Assembly: GCA_019671005.1 (NCBI GenBank)
Contig: CM033745.1
Location: forward strand, 36,687,834-36,751,833
Reading direction: 5' to 3'
Source of the DNA: Hibiscus mutabilis
Lineage: Eukaryota; Streptophyta; Magnoliopsida; Malvales; Malvaceae
Length of the DNA stretch: 64,000 bases
The position numbers and the translations under genes were made by a program. Of this stretch, positions 46,690-57,690 are shown piece after piece. Every line of letters starts with the position of its first letter. Position 1 is the stretch's first letter. The notes under the pieces are model-generated. The model was not told where the DNA came from. It did not search any database and worked only from the letters and a program-made list of their open reading frames with translations.

Positions 46690-47210
46690 AGCATTGATCT
46701 AGGTAATCAAGAATATATCCTTAGCAATAATCCCAACCTCCATAAGTATCTGTTAAGTCGTTACAGCTGTTTTTCTTTATCATAGCTATCTTTAGATTTG
46801 TTAATTCAATTTGCTTAAACCAATATTCCCCAATACTTGCAAACACATCCCTAAATACAATAACTCCGTAGTTATTAATCAAATCCTCATGGGTTCGACA
46901 CTCTACTCTCACATTATTACTTGATAAGACGAGTATACTTGCTCTAAAGTGCATCACTATTCGACAAGCATCACCAATTGCTAAAGCATTAACTTAGATA
47001 ATCAAGCATATATTCTTATCGATAATCCCAACCTCTATAATTATCTGTATGTTGCTACAGTAGTTTGTCTTAATCAGAGCTATCTTTAGTTTAGTTAATT
47101 TAGTTTTAATCAAACCAACTATCACCAATACGTGCATACACATTCTTAAGTTTGATAACTTCGTAGTTATTGATCCAATCCTTGAGGGTCTCACACACCT
47201 TCCATCAAAT
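46690..47210 (+). repeat. Tandem duplication of the LTR C end, about 285 bp
   Basis: GCTATAGCATTGATCTAGGT at about 46684 and GCTAAAGCATTAACTTAGAT at about 46979 start two diverged copies. Both continue through GATAATCCCAACCTC-like text and GTAGTTATT-ATC-AATCCT. The duplication extends past the presumed LTR end and covers the PBS position. Confidence 0.7.
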
Positions 47211-47341
47211 CACACTTAAAATCCCATTTCTCTCTTCCTCATGCTATCAAGTCATAACCCTGAGAAACCGATGGCTTGCCTTCTTCACCTATGCCCAAAA
47301 CCTTGAAAATCTCTTCCTTGCAGTGTACCTATTTTTCCCAC

Positions 47342-47785
47342 ATGGCCAAAAATAAGAACTGCCAACCGCGCCAGGGCAAGTGCCTCCCTAGTCACATCAA
47401 TACCCATCAGAACAATTCATTCTCAGAAAACCCATGCTTCGACGTCTTACCACAACACGTCGGCTAAAAAAGAAATTGATCCTTACAGAGTCTTTTATAA
47501 TTCAAAGATGGAAAATGATATGAGATCTTCAAGAACCGACATCTGCTCCTGAAGAAAAGATTGGAGTTCATCAGCGTGTACAAGATCCAATTCGATGATA
47601 ACACTCGCTCTATGATCGAAACCCATGGATGGGAAGAGTTTGTCCTACGCCCTGTGCGAATCAATGTTTCATGGGTGCACGAGTTCTACACTCAAATTAC
47701 CAAAGCCGGTTATACTACTGCATTTGTCTGAGGGAAAATGGTAAATTTCTCTACTGAAACAATCAATATTTTATATGAAATTGAT
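47342..47785 (+). pseudogene. Transposase_32-like accessory ORF of element C, part 1
   Basis: The ATG at 47342 starts MAKNKNCQPRQGK. The frame is broken, and another frame from about 47555 reads EFISVYKIQFDDN, ETHGWEEFVLRPVRINVSWV and HEFYTQITKAGYT, with a TGA near 47730, then FSTETINILYEID. The pattern (basic N-terminus, GWE-F, V-EFY, interrupted here by G) is that of the plant-transposon domain Transposase_32 (PF20167), whose biochemical role is unknown. Reading resumes exactly after insertion G with VEDDHEDF. At least two lesions predate or accompany the insertion. Confidence 0.6.
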
Positions 47786-49399
47786 TGTAACACCCTCTAT
47801 CCGGCCTAGATGAAAGACCGGCATAGAACGTGTTACTAAACAAACTTCTAAGACTTTTAGTCAAAATAATGCAAAGTTGGGTCAGGTTTCAGTACTGGCT
47901 AATTAAAAAAATTTCCCTGATAAACTTTCTTGGATTCTACTTCCTTTGAACTTATTAATTCATGAAGAACACGCTTCACACAACAACAATCGATTAAAAC
48001 TAGAAGCCCACTTGTTGCACAAATACATAGATTAATATACACATAGATATAGCTCATGGGAAACAATCTTAATCAAAACTTAAAATTTAAAGTAGAGTTA
48101 AAGACTCACAAGTTTGATCGTGTAATTCATGCATCAATCGAAGCTTAAATCATAACATTCGAACCATCATGTACAAGTAATTCAATTACTCAAACGTCAT
48201 ATTATCATGTTAATTTTACCAACCCGTACTTCTTATACATGAATCAATTATTAGTCAATATGTTACCTAATTTATACAATAAGAAACTATATTTATCGAT
48301 TAAGTTCATATACCATACAATGTTCAAGATCATTAACCATTTATCTCAAATCGATAGTCTTCAAAAAATTACATAACATATCAATCATGCATTTTTGTTC
48401 ATTTAAATGCATATCACTAGATTCATATATATAACCACTATTTACATATTACCAATCCTTATCTCAATTAAGTACTAGATCACCAAACTAGCTCCATAAT
48501 CGGGCAAATCCAATCAGCATACATTCAATGAATTTAAACAATCAATTTATACTACCAATATAACACAATGCTTGATCATTCATTTCCTTGAACAGAGCAG
48601 ATTACTTTCTCATCCATAATGGCCCCAATTTCGGTTAAAAAGATACAAAACAGTTTCTTGATTAGTGATTACATTCCATTCGATTTTAAAACTGCCCAAT
48701 TTTAACCAATAATCATATCCAAGAATCATTCTTCCGATGTATGTTCAATCCTTACAATTTATTTACTATATTTAAACTGTTCGAAACATTTACAACATAC
48801 ACTAGATTACAAAACAATCTATAATAGATTCAAGCATGCATATTGAATTAGAAGGACCAAAGGTAATTAAGAGTTCGAAACCTTAAGATATATGAATGAT
48901 TTGATCAGCTCCTTGCAATGTCAACATTATTTAATGAAGGCCATTTTAAAAAGATATTATACAAAATTAATTACTTAAGATCTGCTTATAAACCGAGTCC
49001 ATAAAACAAATGTTAAGCACGAAGGATTCAACTAAGTTAATACAATGTATGGTGCCACCATCCTAGGAGTTGGATTAAAAGAACAAGACAATGAACAAGT
49101 CTTGGAGTATAACTGGTCACCCTTGAACCTGATCTATCACAACTTTAATATGACCTGCAATGTATGAATTATTAATGCATTGAGCTTATATAGCCTAAGT
49201 GAGGTAGTCTTAACAAAACACAAACAATGCTATTCATGATCTTGAATGGTAACCAAGTAACTTCAAGTATAGGAAAACAAGGAATTTCATACAACTTATT
49301 TTAGCTCAAACATTACTAGTATAATTGAGGCTTATTAGTGTTATACTATTCAATGTTTTATTGGAGATTTCCATCAAGAATTATACTTTGATCATTTAT

Positions 49400-49592
49400 A
49401 TGCCCACCAAGAGCCTTATCAATTTTCTTGCTCACAAAGAGCTTTATTGAACATTATGCTCACCAAGAGCTTCTTTAAACATTATTCTCACCAAGAGCTT
49501 CTTTAAACATTATTCTCACCAAGAGCTTCATTGAACATTATGCTCACCAAGAGCTTCATTGAACATCATACTCACCAAGAGCTTCATATTTC
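49400..49592. repeat. 28-bp tandem array in G, about 7 copies
   Basis: CACCAAGAGC recurs at 49461, 49489, 49517, 49545 and 49573, exactly 28 bp apart, with two looser copies before. The unit is CACCAAGAGCTTC plus (A/T)TT-AA-CATTAT-CT. On the LTR sense strand it reads GCTCTTGGTGAG, echoing the GGTGAG repeats in the 42393 LTR. Confidence 0.9.
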
Positions 49593-50849
49593 ATAACTTG
49601 TTCATGACTCTCTTGATTTCTTTACTTGAATTTATAAATTTCATGTCTTTTAAAAGTTTGCCTTGGATCACAATTGATTATGAATATCATTGGTTCATGA
49701 TTGATCATATCGGTCCAAGCGATCTTAGCTCAAAGCACGTAGCAATGGCTAATATCGAAAATATACTGATCCTAAACTTCTCACTATCCAACCAAACTGT
49801 CGCCAATCTCCGTACAACTCCCCTGTTACCTCCTACTGTCGCCAATAAACATATCATCTATAAATGGGGCGTCCCCCGAGCCGTAGCTCATGGACCGTAG
49901 TCCCAATATACCATGCATCATACCAATGTATCCAAGGACTTCAATTTTAGGCAAATTAAGTATTTTATCTTATATTTGATATTAGGGAAGTATCTTATTG
50001 TACAAGTAATCTTACTTGTTACTCAATTAATGCCTTTTAACTTGCATTAAGCCTTTAGTTCCTTTAACTTATGAGTTTATATATATTGTAACATTATGAA
50101 CACATTTATCTTTAAGCTTTATGACATCTTTCTATCATAGGTTAGCTTTCAAGCTCAATATACAATAACATAAACATGAACAATCATGGCAAAACGCAAA
50201 CACTTATATGATGCATAACCAAACATGTATCCAAGAATGTCATGCTATAATTGTATGCCCCTCCCCCAATTTGCTCGATTTGAGCTTTATGCATAATGTA
50301 CATGAATAGTGCTATCCATCAACAACCATTCAATACTTTAATTACAATAAAACTGATAACTTCGAGATGACATCGTGTCACCCGAGACACAAACAACTAC
50401 ACTTACCTCGTTATTCCAAAGTTATGGAATACTTGAATCCGCAACCATTCGTAGCTTTCAACAAAGTCTTTACTTCTACCTTCCTTATCATGATGGACAC
50501 CTCACATAATTTAACAAATTATTAGAATAAATTCAATCCTTCTTGTATTTCTGTCTATCAATCAATTTGCTTCTCACGACTATAAGCATATATTCAAACA
50601 ATTAAATACACTTAAATCTGACTAGAATAAGTGTGTAGATCTATCTATTCACCAAGATCAGTCCATCTTACATATAATCAAAGATAACACTCCAAAACAG
50701 TTCATCTTATTATATATATGCATAAATATACATTAATAGCCCCAATATACTTGTATATACATTCAAACAATCTCAATTATAAGCCCACAAATTTACATGA
50801 TCATAACAGTCCACATATAAACAACCATATATTTCAAAACTGCACATTT

Positions 50850-51200
50850 TCTGGACTATATTATCAAATTTGCACCTAAAAAAACTGCACTGTTTTAATA
50901 CAATTTTTCTCTATTCCTTCAACTGCATTTCAACACAGTTTTAAACTTAAATTCTGCTCATTTTCAATCAAAGACTGCACTAGTTTAATACACTATTCAA
51001 ACTGCATTGTTTTAGACACCAAACTGTACTTATTTTAGACTCAATTTTACACAGTTTTAGACTTATAAATTCTACACAGTTTTAGAACAAAAATGCACAG
51101 TTTTACACTTAAAATTCTGCACTTTTACCACTATTTTTCTGCATTTTCAAACCTTAAAAATTGTACATTTAAACAGTCTTCTTAAACTCTTTTAAACAAT
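50850..51200. repeat. Cryptically repetitive CTGCAC / TTTTAGAC region in G
   Basis: Irregularly spaced copies of AAACTGCAC, ACACAGTTTTAGAC and AAATTCTGCAC. It is low-complexity rather than a clean array. Confidence 0.5.
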
Positions 51201-52564
51201 CTATATTTCTTGTTATACAGTCCCTCATTAAGATCCAAATCAGTCCTTTAAATTATTAAAGAAAACAGTCCCCTTAGCTTAGTAAATTAATCCCCCGTTT
51301 CCAAACTTATCAAAACAGTTCTATACAATTCAGTTTCAATGTTAAACAGTTTTAGGCAATTATTCATGTGACCACTTCAGCCCTTAATATTAAACAACCC
51401 ATGTTTACAGTCTTGTAACATTTCTCCTATTTCATTTGCTCAAGATAGTCCACATATACAATCTTAATTATAAATACACAATCAAGTCTATGTACACTTT
51501 TAAATAAACTCTTATATAACTCTAAAACAATCCATTGCATTAACAAGGCAAAAATTCTCTATTTTAATTACCAAATTCAGCACATATATAATAATACCAC
51601 TCTTGCTAATCTTAATTCTTCAAATTCGGTTATTCATTAACAAGATGACACAACAACTTGAAATGTTACCAGAATTGAATCATGTACCATCATGTGAGCG
51701 TCTAATTTATTTCAAAGCAAGGCAATACATAACAATACCTAATACATTAAACAACCAATTCGTATATTAACCAAATTCATAACTTCTCTTCATAATTTTG
51801 AATGAATCCTTAATTAGCCTTATTCAACAACTAATCAAACAAGTTACAAATTTCATAACACCCCCAATAGATCAATATTCAAATTTCACAATGCATGTTA
51901 TAAAAACTAATCACCAAATCTTCTATCATCAAGACATTCCATGAATAGCTATCAAACATTAACAATTTTAACTTTACTTATAGAATAAAGAAGATGTCAT
52001 CACTTTGGTCTTTTAAGCACCACTGATTCCTCGCCAAAGCTTGGATGGAGCAATCTTTCCTCCCAATTCCAAGCTCTCTCTAAAATTCGGGATAGCTCAC
52101 AAGGAAGATGATAATTTTCCTTTTAGCCACATGACCGAGAGCTTCCCTTCCATCACAAAACAAACAAAACCTCTTAATCCTTAGACTCGATTCAAGCTTT
52201 TCTTTCCCTTTTGCATTCATGAGAGCAATCGGTTCTTTTAGGGAGAGTTAGAAGAATAATGGAAGAAGATGACACCTTGCTTCCTTGTTGTTTAACTCCT
52301 TAACCATGTGTCAAGCCTCCCTCCACATGTCTCTCCCCTACTTAATTAGCATTTTAATCCTTTAATCTATGCTAAAGTTATATGCAAATCATGACTTTAC
52401 AACAAGTTATCATTTTAGTCCCTTTTTAATCAAGCTTCCCTACATTACAATTTTATAAACAAGTCCTCAACTTATTTAGCAAGTAAATTTCAAGACATCC
52501 CTAAATTAAATTAAATTACCACTAATTGGTAACATTCTACTAGGCTATATTTTGGGGTGTTACA

Positions 52565-53013
52565 TTGATAATGTAGAAGACGACCATGAGGATTTTGTGG
52601 AAACAGTGACCAACGCCACCCATGAAGAGGTATTGCAAAACTTGTGCATTTTGGGGACTGCATGGATGTGGAAATCCACCAACTACAAGATTGTGAAACG
52701 GTTCGACCTGAAACCAGATCCTAAATTTTAGATTCACTTCATGAACTCCAGAATAGGTCCCACCAGACACCACTCCACAATCCCTGTTGAGAGAATGCTC
52801 CTCCTACATTTTGTAATGACTAGACGACGAATCGATATTGGCAAAATGACTTATGACTGCATTGTGAGTAGAGCAACGCCCTATGGAAAGAAACGACCTC
52901 TAATTTTCCCAAGCTTGATCACCGCCTTATGTGAAAAAGCACAAGTTCGGGCTAAACCAGATGATGTGATCATTGAGGCCTCTATAGGGATGCTCACAAA
53001 GGAGACACCCATG
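52565..53013 (+). pseudogene. Transposase_32-like accessory ORF of element C, part 2
   Basis: Reading resumes with VEDDHEDFVE, AWMWKSTNYKIVKRF, a TAG near 52728, then MNSRIGPTRHHSTIPVERML, HFVMTRRRIDIGKMTYDCI, KKRPLIFPSLITALCEKAQV and ends at KETPM where D begins. The W-x-F-tail, H-ST-V-ER-LL and FPSLITALC blocks are typical of Transposase_32 (PF20167). Splicing out G would give one continuous reading across the 47785/52570 junction. Interrupted and stop-bearing, so not functional. Function in the family is unknown. Confidence 0.65.
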
Positions 53014-54589
53014 TGTTGCGTGTTTAGAGTGCTTCGCAAATTGTGCAAGTATACACGTCGCAAGTTATAGTATAGTATAGATATCGTCTCCACAGGGATT
53101 GGTGCTACTTTGGGAATCTAACTTCTCGCACTGAAAGTAAAAACACAAGTAGGTGATAGTAGGAGTTCTAATTAACAAGAAAATAGAAGAACAATTAAAT
53201 AAAATGAAAATGTAATCAAGTAAGAGAGAGTAGGCCGGGTTATCGTGAGTCGTGGTGTGATAATTGAATGGACCGCTGTGATAATTGAGTGCTAGAGTAG
53301 CTCAATTGCTCAACAATTGAATCCAGTCGGATTGCCTTGCCAAATTTGTGATTGCCCGGGCAAGTCTGCGATTGCCTTGGCAATTGGGAATGGAGCAATT
53401 ACCTAGGCAATTGGGTGACAACCTTCAAAGTTTGGCAAAGCGTTCTTCAATAGTTTCTCGTTATCCTTAACTCAAAACACTATTAATTGTGCATGCTTTG
53501 ATAATACATCCCTGTGTGAACCAAGGGTGGACAACAACCTATCTTGCGCTCCTTTTAGCCGTTGAAATTTGCAACTTATCCCTAAGTTGAATTAGTTTTA
53601 ACCATCGATTGATTGGATAAAGACCATGCTCATTCGTTTATTGAATCTAACTCTCCCGATATTAGATAAATGGATGAATTCATGAGATCCTCTCCCAATT
53701 CACTCGCAAACAAAATTAAAAATCAAGAATGAACAAACTTTGAAGTAAAATTGCAAACTCAATACCTAAACAAATCCAATCGTTCTCACAACCACAAAAA
53801 CACAATAACCTAAGCCAAATAAGTTTAGTTCATAGCTGGGCACAAAATAAACTCAAGAATAAAATCCCTAACCATGAATATAATGGAACAAAGAAGGAAA
53901 AACAAGAAGATGTCGAGTAGCCCCCTTTTGTCCCCTCTCCTTGAAGTAGGCGGCTAGGTCTTGTATTTATAGGAGATGGCTAGGTCAAAGTCTTTCTTGA
54001 GGAGGAAGTTAAGTTGGAATAAAATAGAATAAAAGAAATAGATCTCTTTTATTATATATTTATTCCTCCAAAAACTTCTCTAAAAGCTCTTGGAATTTAA
54101 TCTCCCTTTGATCTCCAATAACTCCTCATAACTCTAAATTTAAATCTTCATTAAATGCTGCATGGAAATCCAAATCTTTGGGATTTATCTCTTGCTTTTC
54201 GTGCTTGTCCCTAATGGGGTGGATTTGTCCCGGCATGCCTCAGCAATCTGCTCAGCATGTCATGTAGAAGACAGCTTCGATTGCCTTGGCAGACCCTCTA
54301 GTTTGGCATTTGGAAAGTAGCTTGATTGCTTTGGCAGATCCTTTAGTTTCCTTCCTTACCTGCCACGACAATCTACTACTCGCTTGGGCAATTAGATCCT
54401 GCACACACTAAAACACACACTAGCAGTACCTTTTTCCACAAAATCAACTAAATTATGAAATCAAGCATGACAGTGAAGGAAATCATGAAACCATGCATGA
54501 ATGCCTAATAATGCAACTAAAATGAGCCCAAGTCTAACATTAATATGAGTAAAAAGGGTTATAAATATAGTACTTTTGAACACTTAACA
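53014..54589 (-). repeat. 3' LTR of element D (full length)
   Basis: This 1576-bp LTR holds several TTGCCNNGGCAA palindromes at 53332-53410 and looser ones at 54281-54371. A minus-strand TATAAATAC box is at 53963-53971. The same family supplies the solo LTR at 35695-37146. Confidence 0.92.
53332..53410. repeat. Cluster of TTGCCNNGGCAA palindromes (D 3' LTR)
   Basis: TTGCCTTGCCAA (53332), TTGCCCGGGCAA (53352), TTGCCTTGGCAA (53372) and TTACCTAGGCAA (53399). The middle two have perfect arms. Confidence 0.9.
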
Positions 54590-54606
54590 CACCCCCAAAC
54601 TCAAAC
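54590..54606 (-). other. Polypurine tract of element D
   Basis: The minus strand reads GTTTGAGTTTGGGGGTG directly before the LTR start TGTTAAGTG. It is similar to the tract of element C. Confidence 0.8.
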
Positions 54607-54880
54607 TATTACTTGTCCTCAAGCAATGCAAATCTAATAATTACCTGCCAAGACTTTAATTATCAAAGACATGCTTTAAATTTGCCTTCAAACCTCAAAA
54701 CCGTGGCACAAAGTATGATCACCTTTTGAATTTTTTGGATAGCACAAAAATTTCCTGGATCCAAACTATAATGCTCGTGACAATGTGTGTGTGTGGTTGC
54801 GTACAAGTTGATTTTCAAGATTCTATGTGAGCAATAGGCGTTTATCAATTTAATTACCGGGGTATTTATTTTTCTTTTTA

Positions 54881-55025
54881 CTAGAGCCAATTTCGAGCAC
54901 CTCTAGTAAAGGAAGCAATTTCTTATTTTAATTATTTTTTTGTGTTAACTAGAGCCAATTTTGGGCACCTCTAGCGATATTTTTAATGTGCAACTACTAG
55001 AGCCAGTTTCGGGCACCTATAGCAA
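54881..55025. repeat. Three hairpin-like repeats CTAGAGCC...CTCTAG
   Basis: Units at 54881, 54949 and 54997 each read CTAGAGCC(A)A or GTTT followed by CGAGCACC or GGGCACC and CTCTAG or CTATAG. The first and last six bases of each unit are inverted, so each about 26-nt unit could fold. Confidence 0.75.
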
Positions 55026-55555
55026 GAAATTAATTTTTAATTTTAAATTTAAATTTACCCAAATTTTAAGCAACCTAAGTTCACCAAGTTTCTTTCAATC
55101 AACAAGCCACGACCTTGTTCATAATATTTAGCATCATAGTAAAATTCTAAGTTCTTTTTATGCAATCCTAAAATTGAAAGGTTCTTTCAATTACATGCAG
55201 TGGCAAAAATTCATCATTGGATATTCAACAAGTTCTCGCAATTAAATCCAATCAAAGGCATGGAAAGTAACATATGCAACCTATATGATATTACTAAAGA
55301 TGAATGCAACTAAACATGAAATTAACTAGAAACAAATACCCCCAAACTCGAGAGAAGCATTGTCCTCAATGCATACAAAAATTAAAATAAAATGCAAATG
55401 AGTTAGTCGAAAAGGTCGTCACCTTGAATGATGCGTTTCCTTCGTGCCAATTGCATGGTTCGTTTGCTGATTCGTGATGGTTGAATGCGTATGGCTAGTG
55501 TTGCCTCTTGTGCGGCAGTTTTCGTGGCATCCTCAATTGACGAAGTAGGGTTAGG

Positions 55556-55621
55556 CTGCCTGGGCATCAAGACTTACCGAGGCATTGGGAATTGTCGAGG
55601 CAATTTTGGTTGCCAGAGCAA
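55556..55621. repeat. Cluster of four TTGCCNNGGCAA-type palindromes (D 3' region)
   Basis: CTGCCTGGGCAT (55556), then TTACCGAGGCAT and TTGTCGAGGCAA, and TTGCCAGAGCAA (55610). Again four units in less than 70 bp. Confidence 0.85.
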
Positions 55622-55868
55622 GCTTCGCTGTTGGAGCTTTCTTTGGCACTTCTTGTTCCTTAGCTGGAATTGTCTTGATGTTCTTGGCCATGGTGATTGT
55701 GGTTGTGGAATCAAAAACAAATAAAAAATTATGGAAAGATAAAGATAAAAGGAATAAAAATTAAACTAAAAACATACTTCTATCATAAAAACTGAAAATA
55801 AGTAAATAAAATAGAATAGTTCAAAAATAAAACTGAAAATAAATAATAAATAATAAAGGAGAGCATGG

Positions 55869-56975
55869 TCATGCATATCCTAAAGTAACTACTTCCTTGT
55901 CGCGCTCAACATGGTTGCCGACATAGTGCTTTAATCTTTGTCCATTAACTTTGAACTCATGTCCGTCAATGGCGAACTTGATTATCACAGCACCATGGGA
56001 GAAAGGTTTGACGACTTCAAAAGGCCCAGACCATCTCGATTTCAATTTTCCCGGAAAGAGTTTTAACCAAGAATTGAAGAGAAGAACTAATTGCCCAGGC
56101 AAAAAATTATTGCGGCAATCTTCTTGTCATGCCAACGCTTCGTTTTCTCCATGTAGATTCTCACGTTGTCGTAAGCTAAGGCATGAAATTCTTCAATTTT
56201 GTTAAGGTCCAATAGTTGCTTTTGTCCAGCATTCTCCCAATCCATGTTTACAGTTTTGATCGCCCAATAAGCTTTGTGTTCGATCTCTACCGGAAGGTGG
56301 AAAGTCTTGCCGTAGACAAGTCTATAGGGCGACATGCCTAAAGGCATCTTGAATGTTGTTCGATAGGCCCATAGTGCTTCATCAATTCTTGCCGACCAAT
56401 TCTTTCGAGAAGGGTTGACAACTTTTTCAAGGATAACCTTCAATTCACGATTGGAAATTTCAGCTTGCCCGTTTGTCTGTGGATGATATGCTGTGGCAAT
56501 TTTGTGCGTCACTCCAAATCGCTCCAGCATTTTGGCAATTAGCCTATTGTCGAAATGGGTGCCTCCATCACTAATAATTGCCCTTGGTGTTCCAAATCGC
56601 GTGAATATGTTTCTCTGTAAGAATTTCTGCACAGTATTGGAATCGTTGTTGAGAACTGTAGCTGCTTCTACCTATTTAGACACGTAGTCCATGATAAGTA
56701 GGATGTATACATTTCTGAACGAGGGTGGGAATGGTCCCATGAAATCGACCCCCCACACGTCAAACAACTTGACCTCAAGGATATTCTGTAGTGGCATCTC
56801 GTGTCGGTGTGAAATATTCCCTGTTCGCTGACATCGATCACACCTCTTGTAAAAGTCTTTAGCATCTTTGTAAATTGTGCTCCAATACAAACCAGATTGC
56901 AAGACTTTGGCTGCGGTGCGAGTGCCTCCAAAATGACCTCTATAGGGTGATAAATGGCATTTTCGGAGCACGTAT
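55869..56975 (-). pseudogene. Integrase of element D
   Basis: The zinc-binding HHCC part reads HLSPYRGHFGGTRTAAKVLQ and CDRCQRTGNI (about 56830-56971). The catalytic core shows DVWGVDFMGPFP (first D), TPRAIISDGGTHF (second D) and YHPQTNGQAE (third acidic residue E), in the expected D-D-E order. The tail has MPLGMSPYRLVYGKTFHLPV and HKAYWAIK, and the C-terminal GKLKSRWSGPFEV is the GPF/Y-type module. A stop follows DYVSK and a frameshift separates the two last parts near 56095. Integrase inserts the cDNA into the chromosome in the nucleus. All three catalytic acids survive, but the frame is broken. Confidence 0.93.
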
Positions 56976-57045
56976 TGCTGCTCTTCCTCGGGGATGCATC
57001 ACCTATAACTTGATCTGCATATTGTTTAAACAAAAGAGGCTCATC

Positions 57046-57255
57046 CTAATAATAATGCTTAGTATTATGTCGGAACCACTTCTTTACCTGGTGAGTAAGA
57101 TCATAAGGTAAAATGCAACTAACAAGGAAATTCACTAAATCTGCATACCATGGAATTGCTGAGGCAATTGCTGATGCTGTTGCCTGGGCATTGATAGTTG
57201 GGGTTGCCTGGTCAATTAACAACTGCTCGTCCAGGAATGCATCATGGATTTCCAT
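57046..57255 (-). pseudogene. RNase H-integrase spacer of element D
   Basis: The minus strand reads PWYADLVNFLVSCILPYDLT and KKWFRHNTKHYYWDEP (partly in another frame). The same spacer is the piece left after the deletion in element H (YADIAYFFVTKTF). Just upstream, the text contains in-frame AI-ASAIPWY repeats derived from palindrome units at 57156-57215. Confidence 0.7.
57156..57215. repeat. TTGCCNNGGCAA-type palindromes within D pol
   Basis: TTGCTGAGGCAA (57156), TTGCCTGGGCAT (57180) and TTGCCTGGTCAA (57204), spaced exactly 24 bp apart and lying inside the pol reading region. Confidence 0.85.
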
Positions 57256-57269
57256 GTTTGTGTCATCAT

Positions 57270-57690
57270 CTTTTCTTCGTTCTAGGCATGAGAAATGGTC
57301 GGCGACTTGGTTCTCGGTACCCTTCCTATCCTTAATTTCAATGTCAAACTCTTGTAAAAGTTGAATCCAATGAATTAAACGAGGTTTGGCATATTTCTTG
57401 GCAAAAGGTACTTAATTGCCGAATGGTCAGTATGAACAATTACCTTGGTCCCGATCAAGTATGAACGAAATTTATCAAAAGCGAAAACTACAGCTAGTAA
57501 CTATTTCTCCGTAGTGGTGTAGTTCACTTGAGCTTCATTAAGAGTTTTACTAGCGTAGTAAATCACATAAAAGATTTTAACTATTCGTTGAATGAGAACT
57601 GCTCCTACTACAAAGTCAATTGCGTCGTACATGAGTTCAAAAGGTAAGGTCTAGTCAGGCAAAACGACAATGGGTGCCGAGGCAAATTAC
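57270..57690 (-). pseudogene. RNase H of element D
   Basis: The minus strand reads LPFELMYDAIDFVVGAVLIQ (the usual CDAS-D first catalytic block, here MYDAID), YASKTLNEAQVNYTTTEK with a stop for E, LLAVVFAFDKFRSYLIGTKV and HTDHSAIKYL. RNase H removes the RNA strand during reverse transcription. Stops and at least one frameshift break it. Confidence 0.85.

Larger units (their letters stand above)
41669..46973 (+). repeat. 5' LTR of element C, interrupted
   Basis: The LTR runs 41669-42392, then resumes 46317-46973 after the insertion at 42393. I place the end at CGACAAGCATCA by analogy with the LTR end of H (CGACACCCATCA). The expected tRNA-Asp PBS is not recognisable after it. Confidence 0.6.
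47786..52564 (-). mobile_element. 4.8-kb solo LTR G, reverse orientation
   Basis: Ends are TGTAACACCC and GGGTGTTACA, flanked by the perfect duplication TTGAT (47781-47785 and 52565-52569). Read on the minus strand it starts TGTAACACCCCAAAATATAG and ends with GGCCGGATAGAGGGTGTTAC plus A, similar in style to the 42393 LTR (CTAGGCCGAGTC...GGTTACA). I infer minus orientation from this. No internal domain and no duplicate ends are present, so it is solo. TGTAAC-class long LTRs suggest a Tekay-like chromovirus. It interrupts the accessory ORF of C. Confidence 0.9.
54607..55868 (-). other. 3' untranslated region of element D
   Basis: There is no pol or env-like domain here. It contains three short hairpin-like repeats (54881-55025), a palindrome cluster (55556-55621) and A/T-rich tracts. 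The GAGGACAAGTAAT box and GAGGACAATGCTTCTC on the minus strand are Athila-like 3' signatures. Confidence 0.6.

Noticed and set aside
49400..49592. Regular 28-bp repeats that could suggest a CRISPR array
   Set aside because: Units are contiguous with no unique spacers, lie in a plant solo LTR and have no cas genes. It is an ordinary tandem array.
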